Source: Penelope pileata
Lineage: Eukaryota; Chordata; Aves; Galliformes; Cracidae
NCBI GenBank assembly: GCA_013396635.1
Contig: WBMW01003126.1
Coordinates: 254,306-318,305, forward strand
DNA length: 64,000 nt
Reading direction: 5' to 3'
In this document: in pieces, positions 34,301 through 46,800 of the stretch
Layout: each line of letters opens with the position of its first letter
Numbering within the stretch: position 1 is the first letter of the stretch
Notes under the pieces: generated by a model
What the model was told of the DNA's origin: nothing
Database searches by the model: none
Seen by the model: only the letters and a program-made list of their open reading frames with translations
Made by a program: the position numbers and the translations under genes

Positions 34301-35859
34301 TCTTAAATAACTGCCAGGCACGTCCTCAGCTGTCACATGCATGTCCCGAGGACTTCATCAGCCTTCATGCAGCAATTAGCCCTGCAGAGCTGGGTGTTCT
34401 CGCACAGCATCATGGCACGAGCAGCTGGAGGGTGACGGGAGAGCGGGAGCCACCTGGAACAGCAGCCGAGCTCTGCTCGGAGGTAGCACTGCGGTTCCAG
34501 CAGCCACCTGAGCAAGAAGGATTTTTTTTTCCCCAGGAAAACCTGCATTGGAAGTGAGGAATGAAAGTGCCCTGCTGTAGCATCACAGCCGTGTCAGTCC
34601 CTGCCCCTCTAGGGGTCTTCTTAAATCTGCCATCTGAAAGGTTAAGCTGTAGAAATGAGAAAGGCATGATTCCTTTCCTCTGTCGTTTAATGATTTTTAA
34701 TTTGCTGTCTGATCTCAGTTCTCATGGATCGACTGCGTGGGAGCTGCAGTGTTGGGTTACAACAGAGCAAGTGGTTGTTCCTTTAAAAACTGCAGGGCTC
34801 AAATCAAATCACGCAGCGTTAAAACAGGGCACATCTTCAAATAGTGTAAATAGGAGTTGATTTTGTTGTTGCTGCTTAGATTTGAGGATCCTCCCTCAGC
34901 TCTTTAAATGTGAGATCTGAAGTCTGTTCTCCTGGCAGTGGCATTTTCCGTGCAGGATGGCCCTGGAAGTCGTGCACCTCGTCCCCAGAGCCCACAAAGG
35001 TGGGAATGGGCCCGGTGCTGTTTTTGGAGATCAGCAGCGATACATTCCAGGAACTCGGCAGTGTTTGTCAGATCTGAGCTTGGAGGTTTTAAGCGCAGAT
35101 AGGGAAATATGTCATCTGTGTAAATTGCTCCAAATTACCTGCAATTTGTTGGGAGTTACCGTTTCTAAGTGCTTATTGCAACTGTAGATATTTGAGGAAG
35201 CTTTTGATTATCCTGGGCTTATAAAACGTAATTGGCTATTTCTTAATTGTTGTCCTCTGTGAGGTGTAATTACCTGTCATGTCAAGCTTTTTGTTTATCG
35301 ATGCCGCCAACAGGAAATCAGGAGTGTCTGATGGGGATGTGTGTGGGGCCTCCGCTGCAGCCCGTGTTGCACCCGGGGCTGTGTCTGCAGCGAGCCAGGT
35401 CCGGCTCTGGAGCCCTCCAAAGAACCTGGAGACCCTCAGCCCCATATTTACCTCTCGTTGTGCTGCCTTATGCTTCCCAAAAGCGCTCGCGCTTCCAGCA
35501 GCCGCTGTCTGTCCTGGTGTGCTGCGTGAGGTTAGCTGCGCGCTGCTCAGCAGCAGATGTGCTGGAGCAGAGAAAGTTAATTAAAACTCAGTGTCTGGAA
35601 GGAAGTTGGTGGGTAAAGAGAATCCCTTTTCTCATTGATGCAGGATGGCACCTGTGGATTGACACAGCCCATCTGGGCTTTTACCTTTGAGTGAGGGTGG
35701 AGAGGTGGAAGGGGTCTTGCAAGTGCCCTGGTTCCCGGCTGGAGCCCGGCAGGCTGCCCTCTGCATGGCTCTGCTCCCACACCTGAGGGCTTCCAGGACG
35801 CTTTTTGATGTGCGTGTTTTCCTTAAATGCAGTCTGTAGGTTTAAATATCCTCCTCATC

Positions 35860-36310
35860 GTGTCCTCAGAGCGTGAATTAAAAGCAAGAGCCTCTCGAGA
35901 GCCTCCCGCAGGAGCGCGTGGCCGGGACCGAAAGTAGCAACGCGAGTTTCCTTGGAGGAACCACCTAAAAACAAAACCTTAAAATAAACCCCCTCGTTCT
36001 GCTAAGCTCCCTCTCCACAAACACAGGGCTGCTTGGTTTTATTTTTGCCCTTTTGACGGAGGAGCGGTGCCGACGGGCTCCGGGGCAGGCGGTGACTCAC
36101 TGGCCCAACAGAGCGTCCATTGACGGCGGGGCTGGATCCGCATTGTTGGGGCTGGGCTGGGCTGGGCAGGCTCGGGCACCTCTCGCCAGCCCCGGAGATC
36201 AAACGCGGTGAGTCAGGCCGCAGAAAGGCATGATAGGGCCCAAATTAATTAATCGTGTTCTTTTTTAACCCTGTTTGTAGTTAGCGGTCGGGGCAGGCAC
36301 GCACGCACCA
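35860..36310. promoter_or_regulatory. CpG-rich intronic island with two AP-1 sites
   Basis: CpG is dense at about 35,870-35,950 and 36,055-36,225, in contrast to the CpG-poor intron on both sides. Exact AP-1 7-mers lie at 36,093-36,099 (TGACTCA) and 36,209-36,215 (TGAGTCA). A perfect CTCTCGAGAG palindrome lies near 35,895, a SOX-type CATTGTT near 36,142, a (GGGCT)n run near 36,148-36,168 and a TTAATTAAT homeodomain-type site near 36,245. No exon is recognised. It could be an intronic enhancer or an alternative promoter; the choice cannot be made from sequence alone. Confidence 0.4.
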
Positions 36311-36739
36311 GCCCGTGTTGTTGCGAGCTGAGTTTTCTGGTGCCTCTGAGCTGCTGCGGTGGGAACTCGGCCCCGGGCTCTGCCCTGCTCCAGTGGGAGC
36401 TTTCTCCCCAGATTCCTGTTCCCAAGACACATCCACAAGGCCCACAGCTTCCAGCCCAGAGCTCTGTCGTGTACCAAGCCTCAAAACCTGTGAGCACCAA
36501 GGGCTGTGTCCTGTTCGTGCAGCAGCACTTCAGGGCAGCACCCATCTCCCTGTGACGGGTTTCTGAGGGCTCCTACCATCCCGTGGGCAGCAGAGGGTTA
36601 CAGCGGGTGCTGGAGGCCTCCAGCTTGATGTTGGTCTGTTAAAGCAAGTGCCACACACTTTGATACCTCGGGCCATTCCGCCCCGGGCTGTCTTCAGGTG
36701 CTGGGGAAACATGTGGCGTTCACCTCCCGTCTGAGCAGG

Positions 36740-37260
36740 CACGAGAAGGCGGCCAATTTTCAGCATAAGGCACAATCTCAACTATTTTATTGCTTAATTT
36801 AGGCCATAAAGGCCCTTTGATGTGTTGTGTAATGCAACGTTCATTCTGAAAAAGTGGGTGGAGTAGCTTTATGGTATTATAAAAATAAATAAAATGCCTG
36901 GCAGGATTTTGAAACCACATGGTCATTCCTCCTCTATCCGCAGATAAGTTGATTGTTGAGAGAGAAATCTTGCTTAATATCTAACTTTGGGTGATTTATT
37001 TCTCCAGAGCCCTTTCATCTCCAGTATGTATTGGGTTATCTGTGACTTCTAATCTGATTGTTTTAAGTGTGATCAAAGAAACCAAGAGAATGCACTTTAT
37101 TTTCCCACTGTATGAATAGAATGTTGTTTGTACAGTGCATTACATCACCTGTTCCTGCTGTTCCTGAATTGTGCACCAAATGTTTGTGGTATAAATAGAA
37201 TACATAATGGACTTGTAGGGGGTGATGAAATTTGTTCCACTTGCTGAGTAAAACAGAGTT
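36740..37260. promoter_or_regulatory. Candidate intronic regulatory block with TCF/LEF motifs
   Basis: AT-rich, repeat-free DNA with CTTTGAT at 36,815-36,821 and ATCAAAG at 37,072-37,078, which are exact TCF/LEF cores on opposite strands, and several TTTATTG- and TAATCT-type sites. The texture resembles conserved non-coding DNA. AXIN1 acts in Wnt signalling, so TCF sites are of interest, but motifs of this length are frequent by chance. Confidence 0.25.
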
Positions 37261-37918
37261 AACTAAATGAACGCTTTCTTCACGCCCAGCTCTACCTCGG
37301 CCCACAGCAACACGGGCTGAAAATGTTTGAAATAACTCTTGTGCAGGGTATTGGGGTGGAATTAGGCAGCGTCGGGGATCTGCAGGAGACTGCAGGCAGG
37401 CAGGGAGATTCCTGCCATTGAAATTGCTGGGATTCTTTCCAGGCTATGCAAAGAAAGATTTTGGCCTTTGGTAGCAGTCGCGGGGCTGTTGTGACTGCGA
37501 TGGGCTCGGGGCACGGAGGCAGGTTCTGCTCAGAGGCCTCCCCACCCGGTGCCTTGGGATACACGTGTCGTGGGGTCCTGGCTGCTGCGCTGTCCCACAC
37601 AGGGATGGTCGGTTCCTGGCGTATCTGGGTGCTTCATGGCCGTGTGGCCTCTGTGTCCTGCGAGGACAGCTGTCTTTGGCAGCTCCACACATCTCCCTGC
37701 TAGCCTCTCCTGTCCTCTTTGGGGGCATCAATCAGCATTTTCACTCCAACTGTCTGATTGATCAATGCATTTAACTTGGAGCATTTGTTCTCAGCCTGTC
37801 TTTCCCTTGACTTTCAGTTTTTTCAGCAAACTGCTTCTCTTGCAGGCCAGGAGGGTGACCAGAGGGCCTGGAAGCTTGCTTCTTGCTTGTTTTTCCAAGC
37901 TGTATCTGTTGGCCTGGG

Positions 37919-37941
37919 AAAAAAAAAAAAAAAAAAAAAAA
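37919..37941 (+). repeat. Poly(A) run
   Basis: Twenty-three consecutive A, followed by GG and seven more A. No recognisable retrocopy precedes it. Confidence 0.9.
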
Positions 37942-38277
37942 GGAAAAAAACAACACCTCCCCTTACTGACCTTGTCTTGACACACCTACAGGCCCTCATG
38001 AATATCCCACCCTGGGTAAATAGCTCGTGTTTTTATTCAGAGAACTGCCATGCACCAAAAGGCCAGGTGTAATCGCTGGGGAGATAAGTGGCAGCTTTAT
38101 CTGAAGCGATTAGTCCTCAGAGCTTTTCTTTTTCCAGTTTCTAGTTGGTTTGGAAGTTCTTCTTGTACAGCACGTGGTCACTGGCAAGAATATTAAACTT
38201 GCAAAAGTGGCTCAAGTTTTTCTCAGTTCAGCCGTGCAGCTGGGAGGGCTGAGCCACGTGCCATGTCCCTGCCACCC

Positions 38278-38318
38278 TGCCTCATCCTGTCCCCATCCTG
38301 TCCCCGTCCTGTCCCCTG
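38278..38318 (+). repeat. Short tandem repeat, 11-bp CATCCTGTCCC
   Basis: About three and a half copies of an 11-bp unit with one base change (CATCCTGTCCC, CGTCCTGTCCC). Confidence 0.85.
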
Positions 38319-41300
38319 CCACCCTGCTCGCAGGGAAGCAGAAAGCCACGGGTGTTGCTGCTGTGCCATTGCTGTGGGATGGGCTTAGGGCTGCTATCTT
38401 CCCCCATCAGCCTCTGGGTAGTGATAATCGGATACACTGGCAGGTTTCACCCCTCCGTCATGAAGTGTTGGTGGCTTTCTCTCGTCTTCAGTTCTCCAGG
38501 CTGCGGCAGCAGAGGGGAAGGAGGTGGGGAGAGGGCTGGAGCATCACTTTGGGTGCTGCTGCTGCCATCTGTGTGAGTCAGGGCCCAGGTCAGCACGGCG
38601 TCTGCAAACATCCCAGTGTGGCCCTTGCTGCAGCCATGCATAGGATGGCGAATTCTGTCAGAGCAAACTGAGCCGCTCTGCTGTTTCTTTGCAGTGAATT
38701 ATAGGAGAATGGGTTTGTGTTTCCCCCTTGAAAGCTGCGCAGCAGCAGCATGGGGCTGGCTAAGTCTTTAGAAGTTTCCCTGCGGGGTGCTCAGCAGTGT
38801 GGTTCTCTGGTGCCCTACCCACCTGCCTGCTGCCGCCGGTCGAGGCCGCGGTGCCGAGTTCTCCGGAGACCTGCAGCCACGCCGCCTGCCTCAAGGTCAT
38901 ACTGCAAAGGTTGCCTGCACCAAAGCCCTTCTAGGTTATTGTTTGCACAGTGGTGCTTGGAGGCCCCTGCTCTGCACGCTGCAGGAGGGAGTGTTGTAGC
39001 TTACAGTAGGGTGCGGGATTTTCCAGCCCTGGGGGAGCAGTGTCTGCCGTGGTGGGGTTCCAGCTCCACTTCGCATGGCCCTGTCCGTCTGCAGCCGCTG
39101 TGAAGCTCTGCCTGATCCTCTGGGGGAGAAGGGCCCTGGATTCTGCACTGTGGCTCGGCGCAGTGATGGCCTGAGCTCACTTTATGGCCGTTTTGTTGCT
39201 GGCATGGCAAATCCTGGAGGGTTCCATTGGACCCGGTGAGCTGACGGGCGCCGAGCAGCGCTGAGCCCACTGCATCTGCATGAATTCAACCATCGGGATG
39301 TGGTGGTTCAGTCTGTGTGGGGCTCCTTCCAGAACAGGAATCTGTATTTCAATTTGTTACACTGCACTTTTTTTTTTTTTCCCAGACTCTCTTATGCAAA
39401 AGCACTTAACAAGTTGCTTCAAAGCAGCCAGAGGTGTGAATTACAGCTGATGTAATTAATTTGTGCTGCTGAGCCTGGCCCCCTGCAGTCTGGGTGGTGG
39501 TTGTGAGGCTGGCAGTTAAGAAGAACAAAAGTCTCATCTTGGAGAAGATTAGGAATTCTTTGACGAAGGTTAAGCCGGGGTGCTGCTGCTTTATCATTGT
39601 ATGGTGTCCTGTGGCCAATCTGTAATTCCAGCCATTAGCAGGGTGCAGGCTGCTCCTCGTGCTGCATTTAAAGCAATGCCATTGCTGCTCACCTACCCAG
39701 CTGTACTGCAAAACAAAGCCTTAAAAAATGGCATAAAACAAGAACGGTGCAGCTCCAGGTCCTAAAGACACTGCAGGGATACCCACTGCAGAAGGACATT
39801 CAGAGTCCCCCGTGCAGCTTTCAGAGCTCGTCCTGCCCAAGCCCTGTGCTCTCTGCTCCCATCTCCGTGCCATACCATCTCTTCTGCTCATCTGTTCTCA
39901 TCTCCCCCACTCTGCATAAATACTGTGCATCAGCCAGGCACAACTGGAAATGGCACAGGGAGGGAGGCAGCAGGCAGCCTGGGAGGGGGGAGGCTGCCCT
40001 GCAGACCCCTGACCGCCAGCCCCGCTGCAGCAGGGTTTGTGTCCCAGCACCTTTCCAGCCAACATGTTGTGGCAGGCTTCCTCAGGCAGCAGTTTCCACT
40101 TTTCCTCTTTGGTGTCTATTGTTTTGTTATTTGGGGAACTGGAATCCACCATCAAATCCGAAACGTGGTTAGCATTAAACCCTGACGCAGCGTGGTTTTC
40201 TCCTTTTGGATCGGGCTCAATCCGAGCACATCTTCCCCCCATCAGCTCCAGGGCTCTGCAGCTCCTGGTGCAGCAGCGTGTCTGGTGCTGAACAGCCGTC
40301 CTGTCCTGCACGGTGCTGGCCTGGGCTAGGTCAGGCAGACGGTCCCTTGGTCACCAGTGAGTTTCCAAAAGAGGGGGAGGCTGCCTGCGTGCTGATGTTT
40401 TCGATTTAGTCGTTTCGTGAACGGCATCAGGAATACATTCTGTTCTCAATTATTTTGATTTTAATCTAATGTGTTAATAACGTGAGGCTCTTCAGATGAG
40501 CGTGTATTTCCAAGCTGCTCGAAGTATTTGCTGGCGTAGTAAGTTGAAGACATATGTGAAAGGAAGGGCCATCGGATGAGCTGCTATTGTTCTCTTAATT
40601 CAGCCCACCCCGTTTGGGCCACTCTGCATGAACGGCTTTGTGCTTGCTAATAAAATTATGCTGCGTTCCCTGCAACACATGTTCTGCGTGTCCCAGCTAG
40701 TCAGCAGCAGTAAAACCTTATTTTATGGGTTTATAATGTTACCTTCTCAATTGTGGCTTCTTCTGGAGACAGCAGTGCTTCCAGGGCTGACCTTGGCACG
40801 GCCAGGTACGCCTTGTCACCTGCAGGGTGCTGTGGTGGCAAATTCCATGTTGGAAGACAAATAGCCATGTGTTCGTGGTCTGCATGCTCTGCCTTCTGCC
40901 TGGAATGTTTGGCTGAGCCCGAGTCGCATTGTGCTGGTTTGGTGAGGGGCCGAGCGTGGCTGCAGGGGCTGCACTGCTCCACAGCCCGTCTGTCTGCTGG
41001 GCTTTGGGAGGCCCCGGGAGGCTGTGGGAAGAACTCTGCTGCTCCTTGAGCCTGGGAGGGCTGCAGGCAGCCCGAAGGTTTCTTTGGGGATGGATGAAAA
41101 GCGACCTTCTGCCTTGGCACAGCGGCCCAGGAGCTGCTCCCAGCAGCTGGCTGGCCGCGGTCCTCAGGAACCACTGCCGAGCTGGGGAATCAGCATGCAC
41201 AGCAGTTCTCCCCTTCCTTGGCACATTGTCTGTGATGGGCTGCAGGGTGGAGGGGATTAGACCAAGTTCTTAGGGGAGGAGAATAGCCAGCAGGGGATGG

Positions 41301-41999
41301 CTGGTCATTTTTGTTCCTTTTGTGGCGCAAACAATCTCTCCCTTACTACTCAGAGGGGCTCATGAGCCTTTGTAATGTTTATGAGGCTGAAAGATTTGGA
41401 GACCTCTGGTCCACATAGCTCTCCAACTGAGAAGGGGAATTTAGGCACTTGTGATAGCATAGCCAAAGAAATTACAACAACTATTTGGGAGATTTTAGTG
41501 TTTGGTATTCGTCAGGAACGGTTTAACAGAATGAAATCTTCAGCAGAGAGGCTGCAAGTCCAGCCGAGCCGAGAGATGTGCCTGGGTCAGCGTTGGCACA
41601 TCTTCCCCACTTCAGGGATTAGGAGTTGTGTAATAGCAACATAATGATCTGCAGAATTGGCTCATTTAAACTTCAGCTGCTTTTGTTTAGGAGATGGACT
41701 TCAAATCTCAAACTGGGTCAAAATCTTTTCTTGGTCTAGAACTAAAAGTTCCCCGTGTTTTGGATGTGTGAGCAGAGCTCTTCCCCACCACGCGCGGCCG
41801 GCTCTGCTTGGCTGGATGGCAGCCAGGTGGGTGTCTGGGGCTGCTGGGCTCATCTCGAGAAAGTGGCATCGGTCGGGATCAGAAGAGCTTTTGTAGGATC
41901 TGATGATCACCAGCGCGTCCTTCTGCAGTGAATTCATTCTTAAATGAGTCAAGATAGTGAGAGACAAGGGATTCTTTGGATTTCCCAACCAGGATCAAC

Positions 42000-42495
42000 T
42001 TTTCTCTTGAATGAAGTCACTCTACTTCTCTCCAGCTGTTGAGATCACAGTCCCTGGTCGTCCTCACGGCCGATTGAAACATCTCCTTCTCTCTCGGACT
42101 CGCAGCTGAGCAGACACCATTCACGGGGCAAACTCCCCATCCGGATTCTCACCACATTTTCAGTGAAGTTCAGCGTCAGAATTTTATCGCTCTGCAGAAG
42201 TCTTCCTCAGCACTGGTGTTCTTCCCAAAAATGAGGTCCAAATCTTTGTAACCAGTGTCCTTGGCAGCTGTCATAGCCCCATATCTCCTCTGGAGTAAAG
42301 AATAAAACCCCCAAGAGGCCTTTGCATGCAACCACTTTTCCAGCTGTAGGTGAAGACTTCTCCCTGATCCCAGGGGCAGCTGCTCGCAGACCTTCACAGC
42401 CTCCTGGTCTCCTAGGGCTGGCCGCAGTCAAGGAAATCTGCACTTACTTCTCTGTCCCAAGCAATTCTTTAACTTCTTCCAGAGAGTAAACCTGG
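42000..42495 (-). pseudogene. Possible decayed coding remnant, unidentified
   Basis: Read on the minus strand, several protein-like stretches follow one another in different frames: SLEEVKELLGTEK (about 42,480-42,445), RSLHLQLEKWLHAKASWGFY, then TAAKDTGYKDLDLIFGKNTS and EEDFCRAIK (to about 42,180), then TLNFTENVVRIRMGSLPREW. Stops and frame changes separate them. The first stretch is also flanked by an acceptor-like CTCCAG and a donor-like GTAAGTG. I do not recognise the protein. A worn retrocopy, an old repeat or chance are all possible. Confidence 0.2.
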
Positions 42496-43872
42496 AGGGG
42501 CATTAATTAGCAAAGCTGCTGTCAAAACTACCTCAAAGGAGGTAGTTGCTTGGGAAGGGCTGTTTGCTGCTGGACAGCAGCCTGATCCATTACCCTGCTC
42601 CCTCACCTGGGCTCAGGTGGACTTCCAGCTGCGAGGAGTTGTGAGGCTGAAGATTTGGAGGTCAGGAGTTCTGGTGAGAGAGCTGTGCCCCTTGGGCAGG
42701 CTGCAGTGATCCTGCACACGGGGACCTGTGTGAGTCAGCAGCAGTGGAATTGATCAATTCATTTATTGGTTGCTTGACGCTGTTCTACCAATGTGTCTGC
42801 AGGACGTCTGCTGGACGTCTGTTACTGTCTTGAGGATGGCACTGAGCACTTGCCACGTTAGCCAAGCGTTTGCACACCAGGCATATGACTGCTTGCTCAC
42901 TTACTCCAGCACAAGCTGTACATCGTGGATCTGCACAGAGTTCAGAACCATCCGGCCTATGATAAGAACCACTGGCAAATACTGTTCACTTTTCCCTGGA
43001 TGTGGCAAGGCGCTGCCAGCAGGAGCTCAAGCCAAGCACCTCTGCAGTCGCATCGTGTTGTGCAGGAGTCTCCCAGCTGTAAATGCAAACTCGCAGGCTC
43101 AGACATTGATGTCACAAGCCCCTGCATGCTTTGATTAATTCACCTACGTTTTCACACACAGGTTTGGGGACGGTTGCTTTCATCAGCTCTGCGATCAGAA
43201 TTTATGCCAAGGGTGTTATGACTCACGTTGCAGCCTCGCTTGTAGTTTGGCAGGGGGGTTAACAGCGGCGTTAAAATATCGCTCATTTACTCTATAGGCG
43301 GAGCTGGCAGCAGTGGCTGTAGTCATGGTTGCCTAACATTTCCCATTATATAAAACCTTGTTGTAGTTGCTCATATCTTTATCAGACGATGTTGTTTGGT
43401 ATTCTTCCACGCTGAGATTCTGCCTAAGGCTGAATTACTTTGGCAAATTTTAGCAAAAACAGAGGAGGAGGAAATTACATTGTTTTGCTCATGTCAGAGT
43501 CTTACAATTTACTTTCCACTGATAACCTTCCAGCTTCCATACTTTGAAGCAGGGGTGTATCATTTGGCAAGTGGGTTGCTGGGGGGTGGGATTGGCAGGG
43601 GCAGCTTGGACATACCTTTTGCTGTTCGTGTGAGAATCCACCCAAATTTGGCTGAACTTGAAGCTTCTGAAAGTTGCACAAGCTCTGTCTTGGATGGCCA
43701 CGGTTTGGCAGCCAGTTTCTCTGAGAATTTCCTCTAAGATGATCGTGGCTGAGACTTCAGAGACTGAAAACTGCAATTCCTGTTGCTGCAGCTCCTGGCT
43801 CTGGAATCTCAGTCCCTCATCATTAGGTGAGCCAGTTCTCTTCTCTGCTCCTCTAGAAAAGGCACTTGGGGG

Positions 43873-43891
43873 AAAAAAAAAAAAAAAAAAA
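43873..43891 (+). repeat. Poly(A) run
   Basis: Nineteen consecutive A, followed by a second short A run. Simple repeat. Confidence 0.9.
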
Positions 43892-46800
43892 GGCAATAAA
43901 AAAGCAGCTTTTGGGGCACGGGAGGTGGTAAGGGGAGCGAGATCCTCCAGCAGCTAGCAAGGAGGGAGGCTGCCGGGGGATGCTGAAACTGGAAAGGGGT
44001 TTTCCAGTGCTCCCAGGAGTTTTCAGGTGCAGTAGCTGACTCGTCAACCTGAGTTCACCTCCATTATGCAGGAGGCAAGCACTGCTTCCCCGCTGTGCTG
44101 TATCTGCATGCCTGTCACTTTGTCTGTATCCTCTCATAAAGAAATGTTACCCGCTAATCTCAACCAATTTTGATAACAGGGTAGAATTCTCTTGTGTGCA
44201 AATGAATTGCAGGTTAGAGAAGAAAAACCCTGTTTACCTCTGAGGGAGGAATGCTATGAACTGATCTCAGCTGGATTATTGAGCTCATAAAACTAACTGG
44301 GAGAGAGGTGCTGGGAGTGCTTGCCCCACGTAGACATGGGACACAAAGTCTGATGCAAGGTGCTATCACATGGAATTTCATAACTTTTTCTTCTCCTGTA
44401 GCTACTTGTTGATGTGTGTGATTACAGGCTCTTTTTTGCTTTAGGATTCTTGCTTAGTTCAGTGCATGGGATGGAGAGTGCTGTGGGAACTGACAGGGCA
44501 GGTAGGAAGGAAGGTGTACCAGGCACCTGCATTACCTCTTACATCACTGAAAAGCCACTGTTGCAGTGAAAGAGGAAGAAGATGCAAGCAGAAAAGCACA
44601 GATGTTTCCATGCTGGTTTCTGCCAGAGACATCCTTCTCCCTGGGAACATCCCTGTTGTGCATGCTGTAGTTTTTCTGTAAGACCTCAGTTCAGATTTAC
44701 TGATATGCTGAGCAGGCACATGTAAGGCAGAAGGCTTACAAAAATGCTGAGTATCAGGCCCAGAGCATTTCAAATTAAACATCCAAAGTTTGAGAAAATT
44801 TTGACTATTTCAGCATTGCCGTTAGCGTTTCGTACATAAGAGGATAATAGCTTTTCCTTCCTCTAGAGTAACATCACAAATAAATACAGGATTCACTTGT
44901 GAAAAGTGCCATGGAGTAATCTCTCCAGCAGAGTGAATTATGCTGCATTCAGTGTAACATTTGGGTGATGTAAGCTAGATAAGGTACAAAGAGGAGGAAG
45001 AAGAATCCATTTATCCTTAGTCCTGGGCATGTTAAGTTCTGCAGAGATAGTGCAGGATCAGTAATAAGATGATATATAGGTACCAGAGAGGCAAGCAGAA
45101 GACAGTTTTTTTTCACAGCTGTAGGTTACTTTGCCCTATTGTCTTAAGAGGAAAGTATTGAAGCCAATAAGGCATTGTTGTGATACCTCCTTGGGCAGGG
45201 CAGTCCTGCGTGTGTAGTATGGCACATACACATTCTGCATGGTGTGTTTGTGTCATGCAGATGGGCTGCAGTCTTTCACAGCTCTTTTGTTCTAGGCCCT
45301 ACACAGAAACAGCCTTTCCCTTCACCCAGCAGGGTTTGTTTCCAGCTGTGGCAGCGGGGATGATGTCAGTGCACAGCAGTGGGTCAGACTGGCTGTGGTG
45401 CTCCTGCCACTCCGCCTGGGCTCTGCTCCTCCGCACTGCAGCAGCAGCAGCACGTCGTGTCAGCTGCAGGTGATTTGGGGCTGCCATCCAAAACACAGAG
45501 CCCCAGTGCCGGCGCTCCCAAATCCTGGCTTTTACTACGTGTGTGTGCTGACTTCAGTGTCTGTGCAGGCATTTCAGGCTATTGTAGCATCTCTCCTCCA
45601 TGCAGATTTTCTGCTGGCCTGTCAGGGCTGAGATTTGGCTGCAGCCTTTTCATCATTCACAGCATTTAGTCTCCACAAACCTTCCCATTCTTGCTAATTA
45701 TCGCAGGGTCTTTGGAGCTTCCTTCCCCTCATTAATTTGGCTGAGTGTCAGCGAGTGGGTTGTGCTTGGGGATTCTAGAGGGGGCAAAAACAGATCAAAA
45801 GTGTATGGAGTTTGATTACCTAGCCTTGTGTCTTTAAGAAATTGAGGTAAAAACACATACAGCTGGCTTTTATCTGGGCAGTGGCTATCTTATTTAGAGC
45901 AAAAAGCACATTGCTTGCATTGTTGCTTATTTTTCCTAAATAGAACTGTCAACTGGTTTTAATTGTATAGAGATATGTAGGAATGGAATGGGAGTTCAAG
46001 CGGCTCTTTTACAGTGCTTTAAATGGACGTAGTACTTCATATATATCCCCACAATAATGCATACCAGATGAAAAGATACTGTGGAATTTGTGTAATAAAG
46101 GTAAAAGCTCGTATATCTGCCGGTTCTAATGGAGGAGAACCAAACCAGAAGAATTCTATAAGGCAAAAATAACAACAAACCTCCGCATAGTTCTTAAACT
46201 GAAGTTTTGCTCGCTGTAAAGTGCACCAAGAAAAAATAAACCCAGGGCTTCCCTGAGTGGTGGTTTAACACAGTGACGGGGTGGAGCGCGTGTCAGCCTC
46301 CGACGGCTTCCCTGGTGCTCTCGTGCTGAAGCTGAGGGTATTTCTTCTCCCCCCCAGCTGGTGGTTCAGCTGGGCCTGCTGGTATTGCAGTGGCCCAGGA
46401 GCTACCCTGTTAGCTCCCGTGCTGTTCGTTTGTGAGCAGCTCTCTTTGTCATGTTTTTCTTTTTTCTTTCTTTTTTTCTTTTCTCCCCTGCCGTGTTTAG
46501 CCGCTTCTCACTGCATTTTAGCATCCCTTTAAACAAGTTGAGCGGATTCTTGCACCCTGAGCTGTTTAGTGAACACCTCTGGAGGTGTTGCAGTGTTCAG
46601 GAGCAGAGCATACCCAGCAAGGCCCTTCTCAGTCTGTTCGAGGTATGTGCCATAGACAGGCCTTGCTGTCTGACCCGCGCTGGCTCCACATGCTGCAGAT
46701 CTCGGCCCTTCTTACTGCTGCATGCTGTGGTTTGCCACTCAGCCACTGATTTTAGATCTGTTTGTAAATGTAAAGCTACAAGAACTGAGAAATGGAACCC

